A stretch of 64,000 nt of DNA from assembly GCA_009731375.1 (NCBI GenBank), contig BJOX01000271.1, positions 107,824 through 171,823 of the forward strand. Direction: 5' to 3'. The translations under genes were made by a program, and so were the position numbers. Below the pieces are notes generated by a model, which did no database searches, was not told the origin of the DNA, and worked only from the letters and a program-made list of their open reading frames with translations. The stretch is from Paulinella micropora (taxonomy: Eukaryota > Cercozoa > Imbricatea > Euglyphida). This document shows positions 15,090 to 25,321 of this stretch, one piece after another (the first letter of the stretch is position 1; each line of letters starts with the position of its first letter).

Positions 15090-16078
15090 ATGGATAATAA
15101 ACATACTCAGCAACAAGAAACTCCTGAGCAGACAGAGCGGAAAGAAAAACTTGAAGAAGTGGCCGAGATACATTTTCAATCAAAGCCAGCTAAGATATGG
15201 AACACGATAACCTCACCAGAAGCAAAACCACTAAGTCAAGTATTTATTGATTTAATGGATATGTCAAAGGTTGCAACAAAAAAAGGTAATGCTAACTATA
15301 ATTTTGGATTAGTTGCTATTGATGTATATAGCCGTCATGGGTGGATTGAGCCAGTCAAAAATAAAACAACTGGTTATGTTTTAGAAGGGTTAAAAAAATA
15401 TTTACCAAAAAAGTTCCTGAAAGAATTACTTCAGATAATGGTGGCGAATTCAAAGGACAAGTGGCTGAATATTTCAGACAAAATAATATTGAACATAGGA
15501 CTGTCCAAGTAGGCGATCACAGAACAATGGGTATAATTGATAGGTTTATTAGAACAATACGAAATGAATTAAACTTAATATGGGAATTTAATGAAAATTT
15601 TCAATGGGTTCCTATTATTCATGAGGTTGTCGATGCTTATAATAAAACATATCATACAACAATTAAAGCAGTTCCGATTAATGTTTTTGAAGGGACTGAA
15701 AAAAACACTCAAGAAATATACAGAAATCCTTTGATTAATGAATTCCCTAAGGGTACAAGAGTAAGGAAGGAGTTAGAAAGAACTATTTTTTCAAAAGGTG
15801 ATAAACAATTCAGTAAAACTATATTTAAGGTTAAGGGCCGTAAAGGCTTCAAAGTTATACTATCAGAAGAAGACTTAGTCCGACCGTCAGAATTATTAAA
15901 GACTAATGTTGAAGAGCACCATAAAGAAGAAGAACCGAAGGAGCAGTTATCGGAAAACGTAAAATAAATTACAAAAGAGAAAAAAAATATTAATTTATTA
16001 AAATCATTGGATGTAAAACCGGAAAACATACGGAGCAGTGCTAGAATTAAAAAGAAAAAAGAGATTATGGATTTATAA
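15090..16078 (+). CDS. rve-family (DDE) integrase, interrupted by a -1 shift and an in-frame TAA
   Basis: The first frame (from ATG 15090) holds the first catalytic Asp in VFIDLMDMS and the strand NYNFGLVAIDVYSRHGWIEP. At 15407-15413 the sequence is CCA-AAA-AAG. A -1 shift there restores the second motif (TSDNGGEF) and the third-position helix (MGIIDRFIRTIRNEL), where Asp stands in place of the usual Glu. The site A-AAA-AAG is a textbook slippery heptamer in the correct phase, but a single missing A would look the same. The shifted frame stops at TAA 15965-15967, then stays open for 36 codons with a basic tail (RSSARIKKKKEIMDL) that looks like an integrase C-terminus. The enzyme family inserts polintons and retroelements into host DNA. 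Confidence 0.7.
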
Positions 16079-16083
16079 TATTT

Positions 16084-16227
16084 TTAATTATTTTTGGCTT
16101 GAATGTATTTCTTATGTTTTAATGTTGTCTCATGAATTTCTTTTCCATTTATCCTAATAATCGAACCGCATTCACATTTTATTTTTTCTGTATTTAAATC
16201 ATCATTTGAAGGATTAATTCCTTTCAT
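16084..16227 (-). CDS. Small zinc-finger-like protein (CECG...H...H)
   Basis: 47 residues. The core KCECGSIIRINGKEIHE followed by TLKHKKY has a Cys-x-Cys and His-x4-His arrangement like the short zinc motifs that follow nuclease domains in giant viruses and their satellites. Too short to assign. Convergent with the integrase. Confidence 0.4.
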   Translation of the reverse strand: MKGINPSNDDLNTEKIKCECGSIIRINGKEIHETTLKHKKYIQAKNN

Positions 16228-16233
16228 TTTTAA

Positions 16234-16629
16234 TTAGTGATTGCTTGATAAACGATGTCTTGTTTTATATCCTTTTGTCGTCTCTTCGCCACATTCACAT
16301 ATACATTTTTTCTTCATCCATTCCTTATTCCATTCATTTTTGTATTGTTTATTTTGCTTAACTCGTTCATCTTGTATTTTTTCCAAACTTCATATTTAGG
16401 TCTTATGTTTTCTTCATAAAATCTATTTGCTTCCTCTAAGGCTTGTTCTTTATTTCTTTTTCCAAACTCTGAAAAATTAAATCTTTTCTTTTTTATTTTA
16501 CCTTCTTCACACCATTGAACTACAACGAATTCACATGAACCTGTAATTAGTTTTAGTCTTGTTTCCTTTATTATATATATATACTCCTCCCTTTGAAATG
16601 TTGATAGGTTGCTCTTTTGTGTCTGTCAT
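16234..16629 (-). pseudogene. Broken DNA-binding-type gene (AP2-like) at the right end of the element
   Basis: Three overlapping frames together read as one protein. A start lies at ATG 16627-16629. After a (TA)n tract (16573-16582) another frame gives VVVQWCEEGKIKKKRFNFSE and a helix KRNKEQALEEANRFYEE, which resembles AP2-type DNA-binding domains. After an A6 run a further -1 shift leads to a Lys-rich part with CICECGEETTKGYKTRH, ending at TAA 16234. At least two indels, both in simple repeats. Decay or sequencing error. Confidence 0.35.
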
Positions 16630-16767
16630 TTTTTATATATAGGATATTATATTATGTCTTTAATATGAATATATATGTGTCTTTATTTTATTTATTTAAA
16701 TAATAATTATTTACAGGTAGCAGTTTTTCTTTCTTTTGTCTGTCTGTATTTGTTATAAATAGGAAGA

Positions 16768-16995
16768 CGAAATAATGAATAACGGCTCTTAGTGTGGTTA
16801 AAAACACTTCCCACCAGACACCTAGGCGTTACCGCTAAAAAGCCCCGTGTGGCTTTTTTACATGGACAACTTTTTGCTTTTTGTGTAAAGTAGTCCATAG
16901 TGTGCGAAATAAGAGAGATTTTAATGAAATTGATGTTTTGAACTTAGAGAGAACAGGTAGCCGAAATAATGAATAACGGCTCTTAGTGTGGTTTC
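16768..16995. repeat. Two exact 32-bp direct repeats flanking a hairpin
   Basis: The 32 bases beginning CGAAATAATGAATAACGG and ending GTGTGGTT occur at 16768-16799 and 16964-16995. Between them is a hairpin with 8-bp arms AAAAAGCC / GGCTTTTT (16837-16858). The pair lies at the right edge of the AT-rich element, just before host-like microsatellites. Confidence 0.7.
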
Positions 16996-17047
16996 TGTAG
17001 AGAAACTGCACTGAAACCCTGTGCCCAAGTGGCACCCTATACTACTC

Positions 17048-17129
17048 TTTCTCCTTCTTGTTCGTTCTTGTTCTTGTTCTTGTTCTTCTTCTTCTTGTTC
17101 TTGTTCTTGTTCTTGTTCTTGTTCTCTTC

Positions 17130-17161
<32 letters not shown>

Positions 17162-17345
17162 CTTCTTCTTCTTCTTCTTCTTCTTCTTTCTTTCTTTCTT
17201 TCTTTCTTTCTCTTCCTTTCTTTCTTTCTTCCTTCCTTCCTTCCTTCCTGCCTTCCTTCCTTCCTTCCCACCTACCTACCTACCTACCTGCCTACCTACA
17301 GACAGACAGACAGACAGGCAGACAGACAGACAGACGGACAGACAG
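17048..17345. repeat. Compound microsatellite, (TTCTTG)n to (TTC)n to (TTTC)n to (TTCC)n to (CTAC)n to (GACA)n
   Basis: Six simple repeats follow each other, each a one- or two-base change from its neighbour. Open frames here are artefacts of the repeat. Confidence 0.9.
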
Positions 17346-17349
17346 AACC

Positions 17350-17890
17350 CCTATGAGCAATGAAATTACCAGTAGTAGAAGTTGTTATAATATTTTAAGT
17401 CCTGAACACTTTGGAATGCCTTTGTTAGAGGAAATTAATCCGGCCTAACGTTTGTTTTACCAGTCAATGCGCAGCTGGCCCGTCAACCTGTTTGTTGCTC
17501 ATAAGTCACGCCACCTAACCCACTTTTCCGTAGCTCGGTGGCTGGTGGAGCCGGACCTTTCGCACGTGAGAATGCCAAATAACACATTCCACACAGTCAC
17601 ACAGGTGCAAAGCGAAAAAATATCCATTTTGCACGTGTGTCACATGTTACCGTGGGAGTACTCGGGCACCTCGGGCATCTCGGGCATTTCGTTTCTGTTC
17701 TGTTAAGAAACAAAAAAAGAAACTGGTGATAAAAAGAAGCATCACGGTATTTTGTTGCATCGCAAGCAACATTTACTCCGTAGATTGACATCAAAGTAAA
17801 GAAGGAATCTTGGGACTGATGGGGGGCCTTGAATATGGGTACTTCTTTCTTCTTTTCTTTCCCTCTTTGATACTTTTGATTTCTTTATTT
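17350..17890. other. No gene recognised
   Basis: Mixed-composition DNA between microsatellites. Short open frames only; no splice-site-bounded exon or RNA gene that I can support. Confidence 0.5.
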
Positions 17891-17904
17891 TACTGAAGAA
17901 GAGA

Positions 17905-18529
17905 TGCGTAACATACATACATAACATACATACATAACATACATACCATACATACATAATACATAATACAAAACATAAATAACATAACGTACATAACATA
18001 ACATACTTAACATACATAACATCATACATACATACAATTTAACATAACCGTATACATAACATACATAACATACATAACATACATAACATATATAACATGC
18101 ATAACCATATCATACATAAAATACATAATATACAGAACATACAGAACATACATAACATACATAACATACATAACTTACCGGCGTAACATGCGTAACATAC
18201 GTAACATACGTACGTAACATACATGATATACATAACAAACATAAACATAACGTAACATAACATAACATAAGATGCCCCGCATACATGCATAACATGCATA
18301 GGTGACATACATACATACATACGTACGTACGTACATACATAACATACATACATACATACATACATACATACATACATACAAGTTACATACATTACATACA
18401 TTACATAGCATACATAACATACATAACATACATAACATACATAACATACATAACATACACACATACGTTACATACATTACATACATACATGCATACATGC
18501 ATACATACATAGATACATAGATACATACA

Positions 18530-18560
<31 letters not shown>

Positions 18561-19140
18561 GTGCATATGCATACATGCATACATACATACATACATACAT
18601 ACATTACAATCATACATTACATACATACATTATATGCATTACATACATACATGACATACATGACATACATACATGACATGCATTACATATGCATACATAC
18701 ATACATACATACATACATACATACAAACATATATACATACATATCTATAAATATACATACCTACCTACATACATATGTACATACACACACAAACATATAT
18801 ATATATATTTATATATTTATATTTATATATTTATATATATATACATACATACATACATACATACATGTACATACATACATACATCCATACATACATACAT
18901 ACATGCACACACAGATACACACATACATGCATTACATGTATTACACACATACTTACATGATACATACATACATACATACATACATACATACAAGCATATT
19001 GATACACATGGACGGTCATGCATACATACATACACATACATGCATACATACATGCATGCATACATAGATACATTCATACATACATACATACATGCGTATG
19101 TACATATGCAAGTATATACATATGCAAGTATTTATATGTA
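17905..19140. repeat. Long (ACAT)n tetranucleotide array
   Basis: About 1.2 kb of ACAT/ACATA units with scattered variants (ACGT, GCAT, ATAT tracts near 18797-18843). It reads as (ATGT)n on the other strand. All long frames across it are repeat shadows. Confidence 0.9.
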
Positions 19141-19255
19141 TGATTTGCTGTTTTTGACATAGGATCAAACAACTAAAGGTGGTTATAATACTCGTGATGT
19201 TCTCCCTGTTAGGAGAATCACAGGTAGTTACTAAGAAGTAGAGGAGACAGAAATA

Positions 19256-19293
19256 GCAACAACAACAACAACAACAACAACAAGACCACCACC

Positions 19294-19325
<32 letters not shown>

Positions 19326-19374
19326 AAACAACGACAGCGACAACAACGACAACGACGAAAACAGTAGCAACAGT

Positions 19375-19412
<38 letters not shown>

Positions 19413-19416
19413 AAGA
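19256..19416. repeat. (AAC)n / (ACC)n trinucleotide tract
   Basis: CAACAA and ACCACC repeats with interruptions. It follows a CAGGTAGTTACTAAG segment that recurs at 20274-20288 before a similar tract. Confidence 0.8.
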
Positions 19417-19477
19417 AGAAAGAAAGAAAGCAAAAGCAGGTAACGAGAAGGGGGGGAGGGGGCGCAAGAGTCAAACA

Positions 19478-19776
19478 GTAAGACAGAGCTGTGTGAAAGA
19501 AAGAACAAGAAACTGACGAAAAGACTAGGCAGGCAAGAACTGGATTTATCGGCGAGGCAGGAGTGGACGGATAGACAACCGGACAGAACGGCTAGAAGAG
19601 AAGGAGTGGGGAAAGGTTGAAAAGGGGGAAAGGGAGTGATGGGGAGGGAGAAAGATAAAGATAGGGATTTTCCGTTATCTCGGCTGTACATACATTCTCA
19701 GTTTCACGGCTTCTAACTTTTTTCTTTATCCAGTGCGATTCCCCTTCGCCGTGGCCCTTAGCCACTTCTTCACTCG
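19478..19776 (+). repeat. Intron-plus-exon module, copy 1 (copy 2 at about 25078-25350)
   Basis: Starts GACAGAGCTGTGTGAAAGAA and includes shared blocks (GGACAGAACGGCT, TTCTCAGTTTC, TTCTAACTTT). It ends in a pyrimidine tract, an acceptor (ATCCAG, 19728-19733) and a 43-base exon (19734-19776) followed by GTATGT. The second copy at 25078 has the same block order. This is a segmental duplication carrying a Ser/Pro exon. Confidence 0.65.
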
Positions 19777-20209
19777 GTATGTTACGGCCCACCTCTTCAC
19801 TCAGTGTGCTGCCCTTTTTAATATATCATACGTTTACGCCATGTAGCTATGTTTGGCATGCATGCGTATGCGTGTCGTGCGTGATAAAGTTGTTAATTTT
19901 GTAGTATTCATTCTATATTTTGACTATTCGGTATTTCCTCCAAAGTTACATCTATATTATGTTGTGTATTATATAGAATGACGTCCTATGGGATATCAGT
20001 AAAAATATACAAAGGCAAATTATGCATTGTCACAACTAAATATGTTAAGTTTGAGGACATTCAATGTGTTTCTGACATGAGCGTATGGTTTATTTTGTCA
20101 GTTTAAATTTTACAATAATGAAATGTTGTCTCAACGTCGCTTGCTTGGCAATCGACGTTCTTCCCCGTCCCACCATTTCCATGACCTTTTACCCACATGC
20201 ACTATCTAG
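19777..20209. other. Intron-like DNA, no gene recognised
   Basis: AT-rich DNA between two Ser/Thr/Pro-type exons (donor GTATGT at 19777, acceptor TCTAG ending 20209). Nothing else seen. Confidence 0.4.
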
Positions 20210-20277
20210 GTACTGCTAATACCTCCGACATTACATCACCCTCCGACAGTCCATCACCCTCCGTCGCGCCGTCGCAG
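20210..20277 (+). CDS. Ser/Thr/Pro-rich (mucin-like) exon
   Basis: Bounded by ...ATCTAG and GTAGTT. The frame reads NTSDITSPSDSPSPSVAPSQ. Its leading two bases fit in phase with the single trailing base of the exon at 19734-19776. One of at least six short exons of the same character in 19.7-26.1 kb. Confidence 0.45.
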
Positions 20278-20682
20278 GTAGTTGCTAAGCAGCAGAGGAG
20301 ACAGCAAGAGAAATAACAACAACAACAACACTAACAACAACGTCATCAACAACAACAACAACATCAACAGCAGCAACAACAAGAAAAGAACAAACCAAAA
20401 CAGACTTTACTTCTCCACATCTAGTGCGTTTCCCCTTGGACTTCCTTCGCCACTTGTCCGCCAGGAGAAGCTCTCGGTACTGCTTGTTTCCCACACACCT
20501 TCCTGTTCATACGCAGACATACGGTTATTGTTAAGTCCACGTTTATTTATGTGCGTTTGCATTTGTACTTCTAGTATGCCTCTTGTATGTACCATGTACT
20601 AGCACGGTAATAGCGATGGTGCTGGTGATGATGATGATAATGATGATGGTGGTTTGCGGTGGTTTGGTGATGGATGATGATG

Positions 20683-20688
<6 letters not shown>

Positions 20689-20754
<66 letters not shown>

Positions 20755-20783
20755 GTAGTAATAATAATAATAATAATGACAAC

Positions 20784-20826
<43 letters not shown>

Positions 20827-21136
20827 GTAATAATAATAATAATAACAGTAATAATGATAATAGTAATACAACAACAAACAATCAATGAATCAATCAATCA
20901 TCAATCATGATGATGATGATGTTGACGATGATGACGATGACGATGATGATGATAATAATAATAATAGTAACAATAATCATAATAATAATAATTTTAATAA
21001 TAATAATGATAATGATAATAATAATAATGATAATAACAAAAATAATAATGATAATAATAATTAAGTAATAGTAGTCGAAGTAGTAGTCGAAGCAGTAGTA
21101 GTAGTAGTAGTACTAGTAGTAGTAGTAGTAGTAGTA

Positions 21137-21219
<83 letters not shown>

Positions 21220-21228
21220 CACCACCAC
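20689..21228. repeat. (AAT)n tracts with (GATGAT) and (AGT) variants
   Basis: About 540 bases of trinucleotide repeat: AAT 20689-20870, GAT/GAC around 20909-20950, AAT again, then AGT, then AAT to 21220. Open frames are repeat shadows. Confidence 0.9.
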
Positions 21229-21566
21229 TACCATCACCAACATCATTATCATTTTTGAAAGATGTCCGAGATGGAAGTTGAGAATCAAGGATATTAGTAA
21301 CACCAAATTTGTTTACCCAAAGACTAATAATGCAAATCGGCTCAGTGTCGAAAGAAAGTGAGGGTGTGGAAACATGATGTATGTATGTGTGTATGTAGAT
21401 ATATTTATCAGGTCCTCATGTGTATATCAATATGTATGTACGTATGCATTTATACATGTATGTATATATGTATTTAATCTATTTGGAGAGTCCTATCTAT
21501 AGGTCAAGTTTCAACCTTGATGTTCGTGCAATCTTATTATAAATGTTAGCGAATCTTTATACTGTG
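21229..21566. other. No gene recognised
   Basis: Unique-looking DNA between two repeat arrays with short GTAT-type repeats (21378-21480). No exon or RNA gene supported. Confidence 0.4.
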
Positions 21567-21569
21567 GGC

Positions 21570-22036
21570 TCTTCTTCTTCTTCTTCTTCTTCTTCTTCTT
21601 CTTCTTCTTCTTCTTCTTCTTCTTCTTCTTCTTCTTCTTCTTCTTCTTCTTCTTCTTCTTCTTCTTCTTCTTTTGCTTCTTTTGCTTCTTCTTCTTCTTC
21701 TTTCTTCTTCTTCTTCTTCTCCTTCTCCTTCTTCTTCTTCTTCTTCTTCTTCTTCTTCTTCTTCTTCTTCTTCTCCTCCTCCTCCTCCTCCTCCTCCTCC
21801 TTCTTCTTCTTCTTTCTTCTTCTTCTTCTTCTTTCTTCTTCTTCTTCTTCTTCTTCTTCTTCTTCTTCTTCTTCTTCTTCTGCTTCTGCCTTCTTCCTCT
21901 TCCTCCTCCTCGTCTTCTTCTTTTTCTTCTTCTTCTTCTTCTTCTTCTTCTTCTTCTTCTTCTTCTTCTTCTTCTTCTTCTTCTTCTTCTTCTTCTTCTT
22001 CTTCTTCTTCTTCTTCTTCTTCTTCTTCTTCTTCTT

Positions 22037-22104
<68 letters not shown>

Positions 22105-22136
22105 GCTACTACTACTACTACTACTTCTACTACTGT

Positions 22137-22180
<44 letters not shown>

Positions 22181-22194
22181 TTACTACTACTACT

Positions 22195-22246
<52 letters not shown>

Positions 22247-22255
22247 CTGCGCTAC
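21570..22255. repeat. (TTC)n followed by (TAC)n and (TGC)n
   Basis: About 460 bases of TTC units with TCC and CTTT variants, then TAC units (22036-22230), then TGC units. It leads directly into the FG-GAP-like region and may be an intron with an acceptor near GGTGGCAG (22319-22326). Confidence 0.9.
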
Positions 22256-22326
22256 TGCTGCTGCTGCAGTTTTCGGTTGCTGTTGTCGATGATGCTGCTG
22301 TTGTTGCTGTGCTATTGGTGGCAGAT

Positions 22327-23488
22327 TATACTCTGCTCGCTAACATTCACGGGGAAGCTCCTATGAACATGTTGGGCAGGGCGGTCAGCATGAGCGCTGA
22401 TGGCTTACGACTGGCTGTTTCGGAGCCGTGTGCTGGCGTGACCGGCCGTGTGTACTTTTACGCTTTTAATGGCTGCACCTGGACCCGGTTGGACCAGCAC
22501 ATCATCGGCGACGGAGATTGCAATTGGACCAGCAGCACATCATCTCATAACCAATGGTTCGGCTCTACTGTAAGTCTGGACGAAGACGGCTCGGTTGTTG
22601 CAATCGGAAATGCTGGGGCTGCGATTGTGAGAGTCTACGAAACAATGGTTGGGGTTGGATGCAGCTGGGACAAGATATCTCGGGGACACCTGGGTCTGGC
22701 TTGGTGGACATGGCTCGATCAGTCTGAGTGCAAGCGGCTACGTCCTTGCTATTGGAGATGGTACCTACTCTGGAGCTGCTTGTGGGAGCGGCCGTGTGAG
22801 TGTGTATACCTATAGCTGGGGAGGGGTTGGAATCTGCTTGGCCAAGAGATCGACGGTACAGCTGTGGATTACGCCTTTGGCGGTCGTCTAAGTCTGAGCG
22901 CTCGCTGATGGCAACCGAATAGCGGTAACAGGCTATATGGGTAATCCAGCTACTAATTATAATGCAGCTCGCTATGTTCGAGTGTTTCGCTGCTGCGACT
23001 TCTTGAACTATGGATGGGTCCAGCTCGGTGCAGACATCAACGAAGAAGCCCTGGGAGACCATTTTGGTGGTTGGTTGGATCTGAGCGCTGACGGCTCCCG
23101 CGTTGCTATAGGAGCTCCTGCAAACGCTGGCAATAATGGCTACTCTCGCGGTCACGTGCGAGTCTACGCCTACGATGGCATGGAACATTGATGGAGAAGC
23201 TGATAACAATTTTTCGGGTGACATATTGGCCCTGACTGATGACGGTAGTCGGGTTGTCATTGGGGCCCCTGGTATGCCTGGTATGTCGCAAAACGCTTAC
23301 AGAGGTAGTGTAAGAGTCTATGAATATGGCAACTCGACGTGGATGCAGCTCGGATCAACTATCGATGGTGAAATGGCAAATGACCACTTTGGAGAGGTCG
23401 TGAGCTCAAACAGGATGGCTCTGTCATCGCCCTTGGAACTACCTCGCATGATAGCGACGCAGGCCAAGTGCGGATTTATTCTTTGAGG
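22327..23488 (+). pseudogene. Decayed FG-GAP-like beta-propeller gene
   Basis: Repeats of the form W.QLG..I.GE...D.FG..VSLS.DGS.VAIGAP....G.VRVY recur five to six times (for example DHFGGWLDLSADGSRVAIGA, NNFSGDILALTDDGSRVVIG, MANDHFGEVV). These resemble the integrin-alpha-like FG-GAP repeats common in algal and stramenopile surface proteins. The repeats fall in different frames: breaks are needed near 22690, 22840, 22905, 23190 and 23405, plus a TGA at 22906. No splice sites explain them all. Most likely a pseudogene of an extracellular adhesion or lectin-type protein. Flanked by Ser/Thr-rich exons, so the original gene may have had a beta-propeller on a mucin-like stalk. Confidence 0.55.
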
Positions 23489-23489
23489 T

Positions 23490-23905
23490 GTTCACAGATT
23501 GGTAAGGCCTCTATAGAATGTGGAAGCAATAATTTTTGACAACACAATACCGTATGCTCGTGGGGTGCGATGTTTATGACTGAGCCCTTGCCTTTGTCGA
23601 AAACAAAGTTCGTAAGGACCCGAGCTGACGTATTAGTTTTTCTAAAAATAGTCCTAATATATACTGCCCCTTTCATCGCCTTTTGTACACAGTTACTGCA
23701 TATTTACGCCTTATACGCATGATTTTTAAGGTATACATGTCTAATAATAGTAATAATCATGGCTTTGAAGGTAATGCGAATGGTTTTAAAGGTATAAATG
23801 TCTAATAATGATAATGATGGCTTTGAAGGTAAGAGAAAAATTATCTGGGGAACAGTCCTGTCGCATTCTATCGCCTGTTCCCTGTAATATTGTGCATGTT
23901 GAGCA
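23490..23905. other. No gene recognised
   Basis: Contains two short imperfect direct repeats (GGCTTTGAAGGTAA at 23761 and 23819 with similar flanks, TCTAATAATG/GTAATAATC type). No coding exon supported. Confidence 0.4.
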
Positions 23906-23906
23906 G

Positions 23907-23959
23907 CCGCCTCCCCGAGTGCATCGCTCTCTGCATCGCGCTCCCCCGATCCATCGCAG
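23907..23959 (+). CDS. Ser/Pro-rich (mucin-like) exon
   Basis: Preceded by GAGCAG and followed by GTAACA. Reads ASPSASLSASRSPDPSQ in frame. Same class as the exons at 20210, 24189, 24493 and 24905. Confidence 0.4.
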
Positions 23960-24188
23960 GTAACATAACAGGAACACAAACAGATGATAACTGATATATA
24001 TATCACATAAAGGAAGACAGCAGATACGACAGCAATTGGAGCGAAAGCCAAGCAAAGCAAGAATTTGAAAGGTGGAAACGAAAGGAAAGACGGGAAAGAA
24101 TGTAAGGTTTGCAGTGTGTCCATGGGTCAGCTTTTCTGCATGTCTATCTTGATTTGTTCCCTTTCGACCAGTCTTCCATGCCTGCTAG

Positions 24189-24242
24189 AGCGGTTCCCCT
24201 TCGAAGTCGGGCTCCGCCACCCCTTCGCGCACGCCATCGCCG
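24189..24242 (+). CDS. Ser/Thr/Pro-rich exon, 18 codons
   Basis: Acceptor GCTAG, donor GTAGGC, both in phase 0; reads SGSPSKSGSATPSRTPSP. Its first bases (AGCGGTTCCCCTTCG) align with the exon starts at 19734, 20418 and 25322, so these exons are related by duplication. Confidence 0.5.
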
Positions 24243-24492
24243 GTAGGCAGCTATAGAAAATAACAAGAGCACACACACACACAATAGAGTAAGTAAAGGT
24301 GCACGACAGCTGGCAAATCCCTTAGAGTGAAGTTGAAGGGAGAAAAAAGGGCTCAACAGAAAAAGAAATGAAACGAATAAAAAAAACAGTCAAGCTGAGT
24401 ATGCAGTGTTTTGCAGATGTGAGTGCACCACTAATCTTCCGTGACTTTCTGCAAATTAACCTCCTTGCCTCTGCTTTGTCTCTGGATTCTAG

Positions 24493-24590
24493 GTTTCTCG
24501 TTCCGTGACGCCTTCGAAGTCGCGCTCCGTCACCTCTTCCGGCTCCATCACCTCTTCCCGCTCGCTGCCGCCGTCACAGTTGCCCACTAG
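24493..24590 (+). CDS. Ser/Thr-rich exon
   Basis: After ATTCTAG the frame reads VSRSVTPSKSRSVTSSGSIT and continues in kind to PPSQ. The 3' splice boundary is uncertain; GTACGC at about 24590 is a possible donor. Confidence 0.4.
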
Positions 24591-24904
24591 TACGCCATCT
24601 CTCTAATAACTATATCCTCGCGCTTTTATCTCCTTAAACGAGACCAGCTCTGAGTTGCTGTGATAATCTATGTGTAAAATGCAAGAGCTTCTAGGACAAT
24701 TTTATGTATACATACAGTTCTTTTGACGAACTTTCATGCAAAGTACGTAAGCCAGATCAAATTCAGCGGTTACGGCGTTTTTGATGCAGAGCAAGTAATG
24801 CTGCATGGGGCATCTCTTTATGTAAAACAAATTGCATCATGCCTAGTTTAGAGACCTTAATCAACCCCTGCCTATCCTGTCCATCGCTTTTCCTACCTTG
24901 CCAG
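24591..24904. other. Intron-like DNA, no gene recognised
   Basis: AT-rich, between two Ser/Thr-rich exons, ending in a CTTGCCAG acceptor. Nothing else seen. Confidence 0.4.
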
Positions 24905-24948
24905 AAACCGTCTCCACGAGTGCATCGCGTTCAGTTACGCTATCACAG
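24905..24948 (+). CDS. Ser/Thr-rich exon
   Basis: Between TTGCCAG and GTAGAC; reads TVSTSASRSVTLSQ. Same class as the neighbours. Confidence 0.45.
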
Positions 24949-25018
24949 GTAGACAATATATGCAGCATATGGGAAACAACACAATCACAACCCTTCCCCC
25001 CCCCCCCCCCCCAAAAAA

Positions 25019-25028
25019 NNNNNNNNNN
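25019..25028. other. Assembly gap (10 N) beside a poly-C tract
   Basis: A C-run (24996-25012) and a short A-run directly precede the Ns. Confidence 0.95.
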
Positions 25029-25321
25029 AAAACCCGACATTGGGGATGGAGGAGGGGAGGGGGAAAGGGGGGGGGGGTGACAGAGCTCTGTGAAAGAAAG
25101 AACAAGAAGCAGACGGAGAGAAGAGGACACTGGCATTATGAGCGAGGCAGGCGTGTACGGATGGAAGCAAGGACAGAACGGCTCGAAGAGCAGGAGAGGG
25201 GAAAGGGAGGAATAGGGAGGGGAAATATAAAGCGGCAACTGTGGGGCTGTTCTGTGTAGCTATCTTGCCTTTCATAGATTCTCAGTTTCCCGGTTTCTAA
25301 CTTTAATTTCTCTTTATCAAG

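Noticed and set aside
6692-16078. Uniform TAA/TAG = Gln code for the AT-rich element
   Set aside because: Would fuse the ATPase to the small basic gene and extend the fibre into the membrane gene. Hairpins at those stops favour TAA as a true stop. Kept only as one option for the protease and integrase breaks.
21543-22326. Poly-Ser/Phe/Tyr/Leu frames
   Set aside because: Direct translations of TTC and TAC microsatellites.
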